Source of the DNA: Stratiolaelaps scimitus
Taxonomy: Eukaryota > Arthropoda > Arachnida > Mesostigmata > Laelapidae
Direction of reading: 5' to 3'
DNA length: 64,000 nt
NCBI GenBank assembly: GCA_019614645.1
Contig: JABWDB010000009.1
Location: 4,693,501-4,757,500, forward strand
Below are positions 12,134-26,184 of the stretch, in pieces. Under the pieces are notes generated by a model. It saw only the letters and a program-made list of their open reading frames with translations, ran no database searches and was not told where the DNA came from. Position 1 is the stretch's first letter. Each line of letters starts with the position of its first letter. Made by a program: the position numbers and the translations under genes.

Positions 12134-12194
12134 AGATTTCAATCGTTTTACCAACGACCTGGAAAATAGGTCGTTGGTAAAACGACTGAAATCT
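12134..12194. repeat. Long near-perfect hairpin (27-bp arms, 7-nt loop)
   Basis: The left arm 12134-12160 starts AGATTTCAATCGTTTTACCA and ends ACGACCT. The right arm 12168-12194 is its reverse complement with a single A/G difference at the ninth position. The loop is GGAAAAT. The 61-nt fold is in the size range of a small-RNA precursor, but a pairing this perfect with so small a loop also fits a template-switch duplication or a short foldback remnant. No open frame of interest crosses it. Confidence 0.93.
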
Positions 12195-12756
12195 GTTTGT
12201 GTGTAATTATTGGAAAAAGGCGCTCCGTCATCTCTATCCCAATCAAGGGAACAATACATTGTATGTTGGAGTAATGAACGGGCGCATCGTAGACAAACAA
12301 CCAGGGGCTCCCATTGATATCTCAAAGCGGATAAACTACTTAGAGCAATCGTCGTTACACACAAATATAGTTTAACCAAAAAAAAAGTTGATTTTACCAC
12401 CAACAGCGTTATATTTACAATACTTTAGAAGTGCAGTTGCGGCACAGCCGATCGGGTTCACTGTTGTTCGGGCCAATTGTCCGAGAAATGAAATGTAATG
12501 ATGAATCGTTCTTAGTAATACAATCATAAGAACAGAATGATGCTGCAATTTTTTGTCATTAGCAAGCGGTGCCGGCTCACTTAAATTTCATTAACCATTA
12601 GTAGATGACGTGATTGCTATTGTCGACTTTGGTGCTCGCATTCTCACATGAAGAACAGGCAGTCTCAGACAATCTATAAAATGGCAGACGCCTTAAAATC
12701 GAGTTCCATTTGTGCAATGATTCGTGCCAACTACGCCACTACTGACAGACTACTAC

Positions 12757-12775
12757 TATATATATATATATATAT
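12757..12775. repeat. (TA)n microsatellite
   Basis: Pure alternating TA run. Confidence 0.95.
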
Positions 12776-13349
12776 TACGGTATATTGAGCCCTCTAGGTG
12801 GTGACCAGTTGGTGGGGCACTCGACAGATTTGATTTTGTTCTATTTTTTTTATTTTGTTTTTTCCGCATGTGTTTCTCAGCGGGAAAAGAGAGCTCCCAT
12901 TTGTTATTATGGAAAATCGGCCGTGATGGTAGTTTGAGAATAAAAAAAAAAACCCATTCGCCTATTTATTTTTGTGAGTGTATACCTTCTAAAGCTTCGT
13001 ACCGGTTTGGAGAATATTTAGACAGCCCTCACCTTAAATGTGGGTGCACTCGTTTCGCCAATTGGTCTGGCAAGCATTTCGGACACACTGCGACAATGCG
13101 AAGTTGTGAAATGGCGCCACAAAAGCGACTTTTTAATATGTGAACCAAAAATTACAATTGTCTGCTCGGCATATCCACGTCGGAATGGCCGATGAGTTAT
13201 AGTGGGCATTGCCTATACGGGCCATTGATTATTTTGTGATAAACTTCTATTTGTTCGTCTACGATTCGGGGGGGGGGACCCTCTGATAAATAGTTGAGTG
13301 TCATCAATCTCAGATACGGGGCTGATTTCTGGGTTGAGTTCGACCATCA

Positions 13350-14506
<1,157 letters not shown>

Positions 14507-14603
14507 CTTTCTGCGGAGAGTCCTCCCATGGCCTGCGGTTGACAATGGCTTTAGCCGTAGGAGTTTCCTGAGATGAAGACGAGATCGGACTATGCACCAT
14601 CAT
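14507..14603 (-). CDS. al: Candidate first coding exon of the aristaless/ARX-like gene
   Basis: On the minus strand an ATG at 14603 (a second ATG follows directly) opens 32 codons reading MMVHSPISSSSQETPTAKAI and then VNRRPWEDSPQK. They end at a strong donor, AAAG|GTGAGC, at 14507 with one base left over (phase 1). The downstream exon at 13819 begins with two bases of a split codon, so the two join in frame and the join codon would be GAT (Asp). An in-frame TGA lies just upstream of the ATG pair. An alternative model uses the acceptor CTTCATCTCAG ending at 14568, which gives a 61-nt internal exon 14507..14567 beginning at Glu13. No homology supports this exon; the evidence is splice sites, phase and composition only. 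Confidence 0.45.
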
Positions 14604-15107
14604 CACCCGGGTTCACTACGCAGAGATACTCTGAGTACTATGGGCAGCTGCCGCAGGCAGAGAGAAGAAGCTTGAGAGCAAAAAACCAACCAATTAGCAA
14701 ATGGCGAGTTCTTTTGCACTGTTGCTCTGTTAGCTCAATGATACTATCGTCGATGTACGCATGTATTTACAGTCTCCTCGAGTTGTCGCTTCGTTGCAGC
14801 AAACGTTATATATAAACGTGCTTGTGGCCTGCCTCGATATCTGCTCCAACATCCACTTGCGGAAGGCTATTCCTTAAAAGAGCGTTCCTGCCACTCTGGC
14901 ACCAGATCGGCTGCAGATACTTTTTCACGCGCACACATACACTCATGCACTCACCCACCCGAGGTATCTTCCTCAATAGCCGTTAGCAGCAGAGCACGAT
15001 AACGGTCTCCATCGATCAAACTCAACTTCGTCCACAACTTGTCACACAAGTTCCAACGTCCAGCGTGTCCTTCAGCGTCAAATAAGTTAGCACAGTGACG
15101 CCTCTTT

Positions 15108-15131
15108 CTCTTTCTCTCTCTCTCTCTCTCA
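15108..15131. repeat. (CT)n microsatellite
   Basis: CT-rich run with a TTTCTCTTTCTC start, becoming pure CT. Confidence 0.9.
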
Positions 15132-15183
15132 CTCGGTCTCTCGGTTTGTTCATGAAATCGTAACGCACTCAATGTAGAGACAT

Positions 15184-15342
15184 ATGACACAACGATTTGG
15201 TTTGGTCCACCTCGTTTGCGCGCCGCTCGAGCTGCCGAAGTCGGCGTTCACGTCTACTTCCGACGACTTCGACTTCTCCCAGCTTCAGGCTAGCCGGCCG
15301 AAGTTCTTCACTGCCACTTCGCTGTACCAGCACGACGAGTGA
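15184..15342 (+). CDS. Short candidate ORF, 52 residues, unknown
   Basis: An ATG at 15184 opens 52 codons before TGA at 15340-15342. The second half has natural-looking composition (SAFTSTSDDFDFSQLQASRP then KFFTATSLYQHDE) and GC-ending codons. A possible donor, ACGA|GTGAAA, sits at 15339, so the stop may not be used. It lies 0.6 kb upstream of the homeobox start and would be divergent from it. The minus strand is also open through the same bases, so frame and strand are uncertain. No family is recognised. Confidence 0.2.
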   Translation: MTQRFGLVHLVCAPLELPKSAFTSTSDDFDFSQLQASRPKFFTATSLYQHDE

Positions 15343-15810
15343 AATCAAAGATCAGAGGCAGCACAAGCGGAGCACACATCGGCCTGGCTGGCTGATTCGT
15401 TCGATCGTCCGGCCATACACTGATTCACTCACCACCGAAGCGCCACCGACAACGGCTCCGCTCGCGACGGCGTTCGTTCACTGTGAGCGACGACGAGCAA
15501 CTGAGGAGTGCAGAAAAGCGGCCGGCGTCACCGTGGCGCTTGGGCAGCGCTGCTCTAGCAAGCAGGCCGGCACGACTACGCCGGCACCACCGGCGCCGTG
15601 TCCGTCGACCCGAACGGCGGCTCGGGCAACATCGACGGCAGCAATCAAAACAGACGGTCACGGTGGTGGAGCTGAAGGGGCGGAGCATCACGACCGCCTG
15701 CCGAAGCTGAAGACCCGCCCACCAGGCGCAGACGAAGCGAGCAGCCCCGTTCGACGATCACCACATCGCAAGAAATAATAAAATTATAGCTGTTTTCTGC
15801 AATTGGCAGT

Positions 15811-15830
15811 CAGGCAGGCAGGCAGGCAGG
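15811..15830. repeat. (CAGG)n tetranucleotide repeat
   Basis: Five tandem CAGG units within a GC-rich block. Confidence 0.9.
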
Positions 15831-16591
15831 AACAAGCAGGAGCGCGCCAGCGAGCGCCCGGAGCGCCGGCCACAAGCACGCCACAAGCAGCAACAACAAC
15901 GGCGGCGGTGGCGGCGGGAATGACTAGGCAGTTTCGGCCAGCAACACCACGGTGACTTCGACAACGATGACGAAGACAACGGCGATCTTCGGCTTCGAAC
16001 GAACAACAACAGCAGCATCTATTTGGCAACGGGCTGGCAGCGCGGGAAGTGGGAAGGTGGTGGCGGGCAGATCCCGACAATCCATGGACAGGGGTCATAC
16101 GACGCTGGTAACATTATGCAAGGATGATGATGGCGGCGGTGGCGGCGGCAGCGGCAGATGAGGCGGCCTGAAACAATATGGATAAATTAACGAATTGCTA
16201 ATAAATGAGGAAAATTTCAATAAAATTATGAATTATCATTATTAATACTATTAAAATTATTATATAGATGCTGTTTGCGGTAAAAGTCGATATGAATTCA
16301 TCGTGAGAACAGAAGTAATGCAAAACCGGTCATAGATATAGTTGTTTTATTCGTTAATCCCGCGTTCACCTATCTCTTGCGATCAGGATGAATGACACAG
16401 AGCTCAGCAGGAAACAGGTTGACGCTAGATTTTATCCTTAGTTAGTTTTCCATAGCAGTTGGTGCAGACCAGCGAAATTCACAGCGTTTTGTAGCACCCC
16501 CGTGTTCAGCGTATATTTTGTGTTAATTTTTGACTTTTCGTTGCATTTCTCGAAAAAGGGACGAATTGTAGCAGAATTGGGGAACTTCTCC

Positions 16592-16638
16592 AATCGTAGC
16601 TAAGTACATGAGCTAAGTACAATCGTAGCTAAGTACAT
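16592..16638. repeat. Local direct repeat, 29-bp period
   Basis: AATCGTAGCTAAGTACAT occurs at 16592-16609 and again at 16621-16638. The core AGCTAAGTAC also appears between them at 16611-16620, giving three copies in 40 bp. It looks like a recent slippage or tandem duplication. Confidence 0.93.
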
Positions 16639-17632
16639 ACTTCCTTTTATACTACCGCCCGTCGTAGTCGGCAGTGAGCGAACCAGCGCAGCACGTAATT
16701 ATCATCGTCATGAGGTAATGACACCTTCGTCAATCATGTAGACGTCAAATTGAACATGTCGATAGGAATCTCGGTGACATCTCCCCAGGAAATAAGCATC
16801 GTTTACCGGCACCAGCAGACCTCTCGATGCACTGGCTTATGAAAGCCTATTACAGATGCAACGCGATCCGCGGTCCGCGCTTAAAACCATCCCAGGGTAG
16901 TTTTCAACGCGTACATTATCTTGCTACTCCCGAAGCGGCATTCCATCTCATAAGTGTATGCGCTTAATAGCAATTACGCTGAATCAGACCGAGAGGTGTA
17001 GAGGCGAGAGAAAGGTTACATACACATTGAAAATAATACATATGTACATTCACACCGTTATCGGTAGCATGAATAGTGAACGCCGAGGGGTCGTGGCGAC
17101 TCGTTTATCTTGACTCGTTTTTTACAATGGACGAAATGTCAGGTGGGTAGCGCTGACGCGACCCCGGCGATTGTGTCGGCCGGCCATGGTGGGACACTTG
17201 GTGGTGGGTTCGCGCAAGCACGATGATGCGCCCGTGCTGCCGATCGCAGTGGTTCGCTGTGGCCGTAGGTCGTTGTGGCGTTCGTTGGTGTCAGCGCGGA
17301 ACTGAACTGAACACCTCATAGGCAACTATTATAGGCGGGGACAGGCAAAGCGACGTTTGCTGTTTGGGGGTTGCTTGGGGCTGCCGTACCGAAAGTCGCC
17401 GCCGCGGTCGCCAGCGGTCGCTGTTCCTCCTGTTGTTGTTGTTGCTGCCTCCGCCGCTGCTGCCGCCGGTACTGCCGCTCCGTTAATGTCAGTTAAGTGA
17501 TACATCAGGTTAAATGCGCCGAGGCGAAATGCACAACTGAACAAGGCAGAACAGAGCTGAGCTAGACTCAACTCGATCATTCTTGACGCCGTTCCCGTCA
17601 CCGGGCTCAACTCGCTAGTCAACTGTCGAACA

Positions 17633-17682
17633 GGCAAGCAAGCAAGCAAGCAAGGAGGCAGGCAGGCGGGCGGGCGGGCGGG
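17633..17682. repeat. Compound tetranucleotide repeat GCAA to GGCA to GGCG
   Basis: The repeat passes stepwise from GCAA units to GGCA units and then GGCG units. Each step differs by one base, the pattern left by point mutations spread by slippage. Confidence 0.9.
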
Positions 17683-18570
17683 CCACCCGTTTTGGGAAAA
17701 ATTCGAACCCTTGCTTTGTTTCCGTGCGTAATTTTGTCTATAAAAAGCAAAGCCGACAAAAATTACTTTACAGCCAGAAAATACAGACACGGGTGTGTCT
17801 GTGTGCCGCATGACAAACACATAATCACTGCTCTATGGTATGGAAAAAGCTTTATTCGAAGCCTGGCTTCGTAACTGGCAACGTCCGCAATCTCTGAACG
17901 ATGAGACGGGAGGGAATTACCGACAGGCGAACGCTGAGAATGTTTGGACCGCTCCAAAAATCTCCCTAACAGCAGTAAACAACGACGGCTGGTGAATCGA
18001 CATTGTGTATTCACAGCCGACTGCAGACGCATTCAACGACTTGATAAACATGTAGAGTATGTCTATTATATTCAGTGCTTCAATATGGGCCTGATCTCAG
18101 GTGGTCCTTAGATGTGCCTGCTGGTTGGAGAACCAGTGTCCGCTTGACGAGTCCCGGTGTGACAGTATATCGTCGTTTTTTTCATAGTGAGTCATGCATT
18201 TGTGGTCACACGTTATTCGTTTTTCAATAAAATTTCAATTTTATTTGGAAATTCACCACATGTCTTATTCCATGGGGGTCCCCAGTGGACGCAACAAGGG
18301 GCTGTTTCGTTGCGAATTTCTGTGCTACGTTATGTGTCCTATAGATGATCCAGTTGTAAAAGTCTCGGGCTGTTAGAGAGGTGAGTGTACATGGACTGGG
18401 TTGAAATCGTGTCAGAGGCATAAGAAAAGCTTTGCATTTCTTTATAACTAAGGATGGCAAATAAACGGGCAAAATGAATCATAAATTATAAATTACGATA
18501 CACATTACTTTCAACAAAAATAAAACTCTCCGTCCAGAAATTCAATCTCATCCACACTTTTATCGATTTT

Positions 18571-18587
18571 ATATATATATATATATT
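18571..18587. repeat. (TA)n microsatellite
   Basis: Pure alternating AT run; a shorter TA tract follows at about 18601-18611. Confidence 0.94.
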
Positions 18588-19251
18588 AGATTATACAGAT
18601 CTATATATATATGAAGCTCCCAAGTATGTGCCGGGCGAATCTCCTAGAGCTATATGAGAAACTTGTAGATTATCAACAGAGAGAGAGAGGTACTTCTATT
18701 CTAACCATACTACTACCACTACTACTAATGGCGCAAACGTATTCGAAATGCTAGTTTACGGCTAGCTCGTCGACAACCTTCACCTATATAGTGATCATAT
18801 GCACGTGCGGCTTCCGAGCCAAACTGTTTTATGCCTAGGAACCAACTTTTTGTTCTTTCGACCGCTGTAAGCCTCACTTCATGATCCTGTACATAGCCAC
18901 CCACTGAATTGAGTATAGATAATAATTGACGCTTATGGCCATGCATCGTGGCTGGAAACCTGCGTGGCGTAGATACATCACACTGGTATTATGCAAATTT
19001 GCCCATTCCCGCTTCACGCTACACCACTCGGCTACAGCACTCGAGCCGCTTGTCCGCCTGAAACGAACGGTTGCTTATAGTGAGACTGGCCAAAAGGTGC
19101 TGGATCGAAGGGTAGCCAAGTGACACACGCTCGAAGCCAAAGAGAAGCAAGCGCCTTCTCTCGTGCGTACGGCGCCTTGAGCGACATTTTATGGCATCGG
19201 TCACATCGTGAAAATCACACAAGTAAGAACAGGATTGGGATCTAATGATAT

Positions 19252-19261
<10 letters not shown>

Positions 19262-19285
<24 letters not shown>
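19262..19285. repeat. (TA)n microsatellite
   Basis: Alternating AT preceded by CACACACACA, forming a CA/TA compound repeat. Confidence 0.95.
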
Positions 19286-19294
<9 letters not shown>

Positions 19295-22200
19295 CTTCGG
19301 ATCTTCTCTAATCGAATCGCCAGCAAAAATCACCCTTTCGCCATATCTGCTCCATTCGAAGATTTCCCTGTCTGTGCTTGTGTTGCTTGATCGCTATTAT
19401 TTGCCATTCGCAATTACTTCGTATTTCGGCGACGATCATAATTCTCCCTCTTCTGCAATTCCCGCAAAATGAGCAAAAGTTGTGTCCTCGCAGCAGCAGC
19501 AGCTGCTGGGACTGTCAGCCGCTGGTCCCCCCCCCCCCTCCTTTCCTTCGAGTTATCCCAACGCGAGTGAAACCGATGAGCAGTGATGGATATCTAACAC
19601 TAACAGCTATGATCTGTCGGCCGGTCCATTCGAGGCATTCTTTTACTTTTCTCTCGATTCTCGGCATTGCTATCATAATATTGTAGCACACAGAACAGAC
19701 CGCTAGCTAGCTAGCTAGATAGAGCACAGAGGGTGTCCGCCTATGTTTGCGTGTCTGTGTGCGTGTGTGAGTCGATGTGTCTGCGTGAGTATTTGGTATA
19801 TATAGTGTTTGTCAATTGAATGACATTTCTCCCTAGCTTGCGGCTGGCGGAGCAGAGCGGACCACCGGCGGGGAGTCCGACACTTGGTCGATGTTGACAC
19901 ACACACAGCGTACTTCCCTTGTCGGTCATACGTCCCGCGGTCGCAAACTCCCCAAAACCCCTGGCTCAAGTAAGCGGCGCCGAGAGCCAGAGTCATTATT
20001 GGTGTGTGTTCGGCAGGCGTCCGCGCCTTGCCGCCCCCGCGATGGCGACTCGGTCGCCGCAGAACGCCGTCGCAGAAGCCGCACAAGGAAAACTCCAGTA
20101 GCTCAGCTCAGCTTCTCGGCGTTCACATCGTTCTGCCCTGACCGGCGACGTTTACGTCCGTAGTATTTCGTTCCCGATTCATTTCAGCCGGCGACTGCAG
20201 TGACGGTAACGGTAGCACCGATAACTAAACGATGACAACGGCGGCTGCGGCGGTAGCGATTATGCGGTAGCTTAGTAACAACGAGTCCACGCATTGGTAC
20301 AGGTATATCGGCTAGCACTCGACAGTAGGCAACGATGCGCGTTTGTGTGACTTGAAATGTCGTCGCCTCACAGTGCGTGAGTGCGTGCATTGCGGCAAGC
20401 TCGATGCGAGAAAATGATTTGGGAACGTTCTCAGTGTCTGTAACAGCCGTACTTTCGCGTTTCGTCTCGCGAAGAGAGGTGGAACATTGAGTCGGATATC
20501 TCGCCGTTATATGCAGGTTCTAGCTCTCGCACTTCGCTCTCCGCTGGGGGAGATCCGTACATTCAACGGCTTGCTGTGTTCGGTCTGCTCCTTTGGCCTT
20601 GGGCCACCGGTGCTGCCCTGACCTGATCATCAGCTGAAGGATTTCGCTGTGTGTCCCTCGCTGGTTAGTCGATTGATAGTATTTGTACGACTATACGTTA
20701 TACCGTACGCGAATGACAGAGTAAAAAGGTTAACCGAGATAGTTAGCTGCTGAGGTACAGCGTAACTGCCCTGCTGACGAAGCTGCGCTCGTGCGATAGC
20801 CAGCGACGACCAACGTCGTCTTGGCCACACTTAGCCGCCGTCTAATGTGATATCGCTGGATGGTGCTCGAGTCATCCTTTGTCCCATCCCGAACTTGTAG
20901 GGTGGCATACGTGTATAACGTGACACTGGTTGCAGGTCGGCGGTGATCTGTAGTATTCGTAGAGCCTCCTCTTCCCTCGCAGCTGACGGAGCGGCTGCGG
21001 CCGCCGCTGCTGCCGTCGCTGATGAAGTCGATTGGTAAAAAAACCTTTGTCATCGGTTCTCCTCCGCTATTTCCCTATCTCAGGTCCCGCATCCATCCGA
21101 CTGCCGGTCGGTCCACGCTTGCTTCAAAACTGGCTAAAAGTGATCAAAAAACCGTTTAAGTCAATGGTAAACGGGAAGGATGGGCTGGCCAGCGACAGAA
21201 AGGCGATCGACCTGCGTTAGCCGCCGTTCAACTGATTCTAGTGGCGGTTGACGGCGGCGGCGGCGGCGGCGGCAGCAGCAGCAGCCGTAGCAGCAAAAGC
21301 ACGGAGCTGATTCACAAGTTTTTTTGGGGAGGGGAGTCCGGTCAACGTCAGTTGGTTGGCCAAAGCCCAACCAAAATCACCATCGCGAAGGGCTGACATT
21401 AGCGAGCGCGAGCAGGTGCGCGCATGCGAGAGAACGAGAGGAAATGCAAAGAAGATTACGTAAAGGAGTTGAAGAAGTTGACTTCGATGAAGGGGCGGGC
21501 GGTCGGTCGAGCGAGCAAGCGAGCGTTCGGCAACGAACGTCGTCGTTGACTTTGGCTGCGCGCATCTCGGGGCTGGCTAAGCAGTTAGGCAGGATTCTCG
21601 GATTGTCGATGCTTCGTTCCGTTCATCCCGTTTGCGATTCGCGTATAATACACCGACAGTTACAGCTGCTGATGGACAAACAGACTCGTCCACACACCGG
21701 GACTGACAGACACACACAAATGCATCGACGGGTCCGGAAGACGTGAGACTAAAATAGTGAGTGGATGATCTATGTGAGCGGCGACGACGACGGCGGCGGC
21801 GGTGGCCGCCAGCACCGCTGTTATTGTTGTAGTGGCGTAGCCGTCTCTCATTGCTCTATCTCTCTCCCCCGTGAAATGAGCAGTACCGAAAATGACACCA
21901 AGAGCGAGCAGGCCCACACCCTTGGTCAAATCACTTTGCAGCTCACTTGGCGCCAGCCTCACAGATAGAAAGGCTCAGATGGATCAGAGCAGCTCTTTGC
22001 ATTGTATTTCCCCCATAAGCCAATAGTTGCCATTTGCTGCAGTCATCTGCAGCTTGTGAGACCACCACCCCCCGCCCGCCCCGCCCGCCTCTGCTCGTCG
22101 GCGCGAATAACGGCCACGTTGATGCGAATGCCTGAAATGTGCTTATGGCCGGCTGTGCGTTAGGCTGATCGGCTCTCTTGTTGGCGTCTATTAGCGCGTC

Positions 22201-22501
22201 TGTTAACGCTAAAGAATGAGGAGGGGGTAGGGAGAAAGGTCAGGACCTGCAGCGCAAGGGAGGCTGTTGTGCTGTTTGCCAGCTAACTCGAGGGCATAAC
22301 TGGTGTCGTCGATCGATTTTTCGCTAAGCAATACAATATGCATTGGATTGGTGGGTCTGTATATCTGGTCAAGTGTATTTGCATAAGTGGATGGATCGGG
22401 CCGAACCCTGATGATGAGGATATCGATGTTACAGCGATGGGATAGCCAGTGCCGGCAGCAAACAAAGACGTAGAGGGAACAGATGTGATTTAAATGTCAA
22501 G

Positions 22502-22529
<28 letters not shown>
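22502..22529. repeat. (TA)n microsatellite
   Basis: Pure alternating AT run of 28 bp. Confidence 0.96.
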
Positions 22530-22535
<6 letters not shown>

Positions 22536-23422
22536 AGATAGATAGTGCAAACAGCCCCATAGAATGGACCTTTGCATGACGAATTGAGTCAGACGACGAT
22601 ACGAACGCGACGAACATTACTGTTTGGGAATCGGACAAATATATGATCTGGTGATCCACATAGAATCGATGTATGAGGGGACACGTTCTTTTTTCGTGGG
22701 GATAATGACATTCTGCTTGCATATATGTTTTATTGTATAGTGTCATTCGAATGGAGTAGCAGACGATTGTCCAAGAGGTTAGCTCACGTGGAATCTAATG
22801 GACAACGCGTATACCAGCCCACAAGGTCAGCCGTCATATGAACGATTCACAATACTCTTCGTTCACTCGTAAGAGCGTAAGTTCGTTTTCTGATCGTCAT
22901 CGTAAGTTCATAGCGGTGATCATGGTACACATTCGTTGTTGCTTTTGAGCAAGACGCTGATGATTTGGATAGGCAAGGCTGTCTAGCTGGCCTACAAGAT
23001 CGAGTGCCCCTAGGATGTATGAATGACGGGGGCGGGGGGCGTCTATTGCAGCCAACTATTGGGGGTCCACCGTTAATGGCCTGCAACCTATGTAGAATGA
23101 ACAGCGTCACTAATAGTTTCGAATAGCTATGTCCAAACGATGTGCTGGAAGGACATTCATGACATCTAAGAAAAGGTAACTTTTTTTATAAGGAATTATT
23201 CTTTTTTTTTTTTTGAATTTATCGCGAGCCAGAGACATTCGATCGCTCAAACAGACGATTAAACGGAGTCGTCAAATATGAAATTCGGGCACTTCAGATT
23301 CGTATCTCATTGAATCCACAATTTGTATATGGCCTAAAAATCGAGTGCTCTGAAATGTAATTCTATCTCATACAAACATGAAGCAAACGCTTATATTTCT
23401 AATGCATTTACCATAATATATG

Positions 23423-23438
23423 TATATATATATATATA
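23423..23438. repeat. (TA)n microsatellite
   Basis: Alternating TA run with a TG interruption just upstream. Confidence 0.9.
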
Positions 23439-24216
23439 AGGAAGTACCCTCGGAGACGAAACGCATCAACATAAAGTCACATGGAGTAACATAAATTAAC
23501 ATTGAGTCACCTATTCCATCCGGAATGTCCACGCTGTTACCACCCACCGCCTCTCCTCCCGGCCTGACCCTTTGCCTGAAGTCGGCCGGCAGAAACAACG
23601 CGCGACGCACATAACGTGAGTGGGTAAGTAAGTCAGCGGCATTACTGCGGACAATCTCGCTTACGAGCAACATCCCGCCAGCTCTCGGCATTAGTGTTGC
23701 TGGTATTACATCGATACGTGAAATATGGAAGCGTCATCAACTGATGCACTATGCACCCGGTCGAACCTACCCCCTACACTCTCCCGAGTCCTCGGTGTAG
23801 TTGCGCGCGCCTACGAACGGGTGAGCGTAGCCGCCACCGCCGTCGCCACCGCCGTCGACGGCAGTCACCCAGCATCAACAACAGCGGCCGACCAGCTCGT
23901 TCGGCCGTTGCTTTTTATCGGGCCTTTCAATCGCTAATGAAATACTATATCGTTGAAGCCTGCACAATGCTTCATAAAGATCCCTCACTTCGATATTATT
24001 ATTAACGCGGTCTTCATCGTCGGAGCCGTCCGACACGGCCGCACATCGTCTCGATGCAGCGCAGCAGTCGCAACATGGCAAAACCAAGTAGATATATCGG
24101 GAGAGCCGAACGCCAACGAACGGAGCAAACGCCTGATACCTCGGCCACGGGCGACTGCCGTAGGGAGAGAGAGAGAGAGAAATAGCACTCCTTGTGCCTG
24201 AATTTACGAAATGTGG

Positions 24217-24218
<2 letters not shown>

Positions 24219-24263
<45 letters not shown>
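24219..24263. repeat. (TA)n microsatellite, 45 bp
   Basis: Second-longest pure TA run in the window, with (GA)n at about 24166-24180 just upstream. Confidence 0.97.
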
Positions 24264-24267
<4 letters not shown>

Positions 24268-25108
24268 TACCGGTGCCGATCAGCACGTGCTCACGAGAGA
24301 GGCTGTGTGCGTTAATATTTGTTTAAGGTGTGAAATTTTGCGCGATTCCTTCGAGCAGATAAAGAATCTGCCCAACGATCAGCGGCGGCGGCGGCGACGG
24401 CAGCAGAAACAAAAACGACTGCGCGACTGCTGCAGCCCCCGCTCGGCGAACGCCAGAACTATCCGGCAGCAGAAGTTATGAACGCTTGCTTCGCATTGTG
24501 AGCGTCTTCGCGAAAACATGCTACAATAATTATTGTTATTATGAGTACGTTATCACTAAATGATAATCAGTCTTGGCATATAGTCATCGTCACTCAGCGT
24601 TATCTCTGTTGTCATTATTATTATTATTATTGGTGAGCTCGGTTCAAGTCTGGCTAAATCAACTTCAAGCAGCAATGGTTCCAGGAGATTTGTGTGAGGT
24701 GAGAATGCGCCGATCACGGAGATAGTATGCGTGCTCGGCCAGTCCAGATTGTTGCACTCTAGGGCAGAGCCAACGGGTCATACTGGCGACGCTCTATCGA
24801 ATATCGAGGTCGATCGTAGTAGCGTGGTCTCGCCAACGGTGGCTACATTCACACAGGGAAAAAAACGATATCGGCAGATTGTATGAGGCTGGTATTAATT
24901 TTTTCTGCTCCTCTTCATGGTTTCATTGGCGTTCTCATCCTCTTCCCAGGTTTATTCCGCACTCTAACTCTATTCCGCAGCGTCGAAGGTCGGTCGGATA
25001 GGTGCATTTACGCATTACCCTACTTGCATTGCCCATCAGTAGCCCGGTGGGGGATGGGATGACCCCTCCTATTCAGATCAGCTAGAAGCAATCTCACATG
25101 AACCAACT

Positions 25109-25125
25109 ATATATATATATATATA
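25109..25125. repeat. (TA)n microsatellite
   Basis: Pure alternating TA run followed by GATAA. Confidence 0.95.
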
Positions 25126-26166
25126 GATAAACTTTTTGGGTTGATTTCCTGGCGATTTCCGCTCGAATGAAATCGAACCATTGTCGTTCACCTGTAGCTT
25201 CCTACAGCTAGCTTGACATGAGCATGAACAATTAAGCGAGCCAAAGCAGATACGCCGTAAGATTTTGCAAAGGAGTACAGGGAGCAGCTGGATATTGTCG
25301 TTATCTTGCAAGCAAGGCACTTTGCATTAACACAAGTGTTTTTTTCTTTTTTTCGCCGTCTCGCCTCACACACCTTGTGTGTGTCTCGATGGAATGAGTG
25401 CTCACCCGGCACAAAACCTGGCTACCACGACAGACGGACGGATCCCTGTCGCTGATCCGCAAAGCGAACCCATTCGCCTTTCGCAGCTTGACACGTTCGG
25501 AGGGAGGGGGGCGTTTAGCGTCGACTGACTCCTATCCTATCGGATATATATGCGATTGTGGCATATTATAATACAAGTGGGATAGCAACAGCGTGTGGCC
25601 ATAGTCTATCACAGGGTGCCAGCGATACTTATAGTGGACGGCTGTGCCAGGAGCATAGGCGACTACGATTGAAAGTATCGGGTGGTGTTGCAGCGCGAGC
25701 ATCGGTCTCGAGTCTTCGACACTGAGAGCAGCACAGCCGTTGCTAATGGATGCACGATCCGATGATAAAAAATCCCGATTTGTTTTTGTGCCTAACTATA
25801 TCGAACTAAATCAAGCGTTCAGCCGGACCACGCATCGCGGCCGCGGGGGGGGGGGGGGGTGATGGTTGGGGGCAAGATGAAAGCAAGAAAGTCGAGCAGC
25901 GAATGAATGTATGCGTGTGTTGCCGTGTCTGTGTAAGTGGCGGCTCCGCGTGAGGAGAGCGAATCGAACGATCGAATAGCCGGAGAAGAAACGTCTCCCC
26001 CGATGGGGTCTGCTCCCGGGGGGGGGCCGGGGGGGTTGCGTTGCGGCTGTTGCCGACACAGCCCACTACAAGCAACATCCGCCCGCTCCGCACAGAGCCA
26101 CTGGTCCCGGCTTCTGCTCGTCTCTGATCTGAAACAACGAAGGGATCAGATGGAAGTGGAAATTGT

Positions 26167-26184
26167 TTTGCGCGCGCGCGCGCG
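26167..26184. repeat. (GC)n run
   Basis: Alternating GC of about 18 bp, a Z-DNA-prone sequence and unusual among the TA repeats of the window. Confidence 0.85.
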
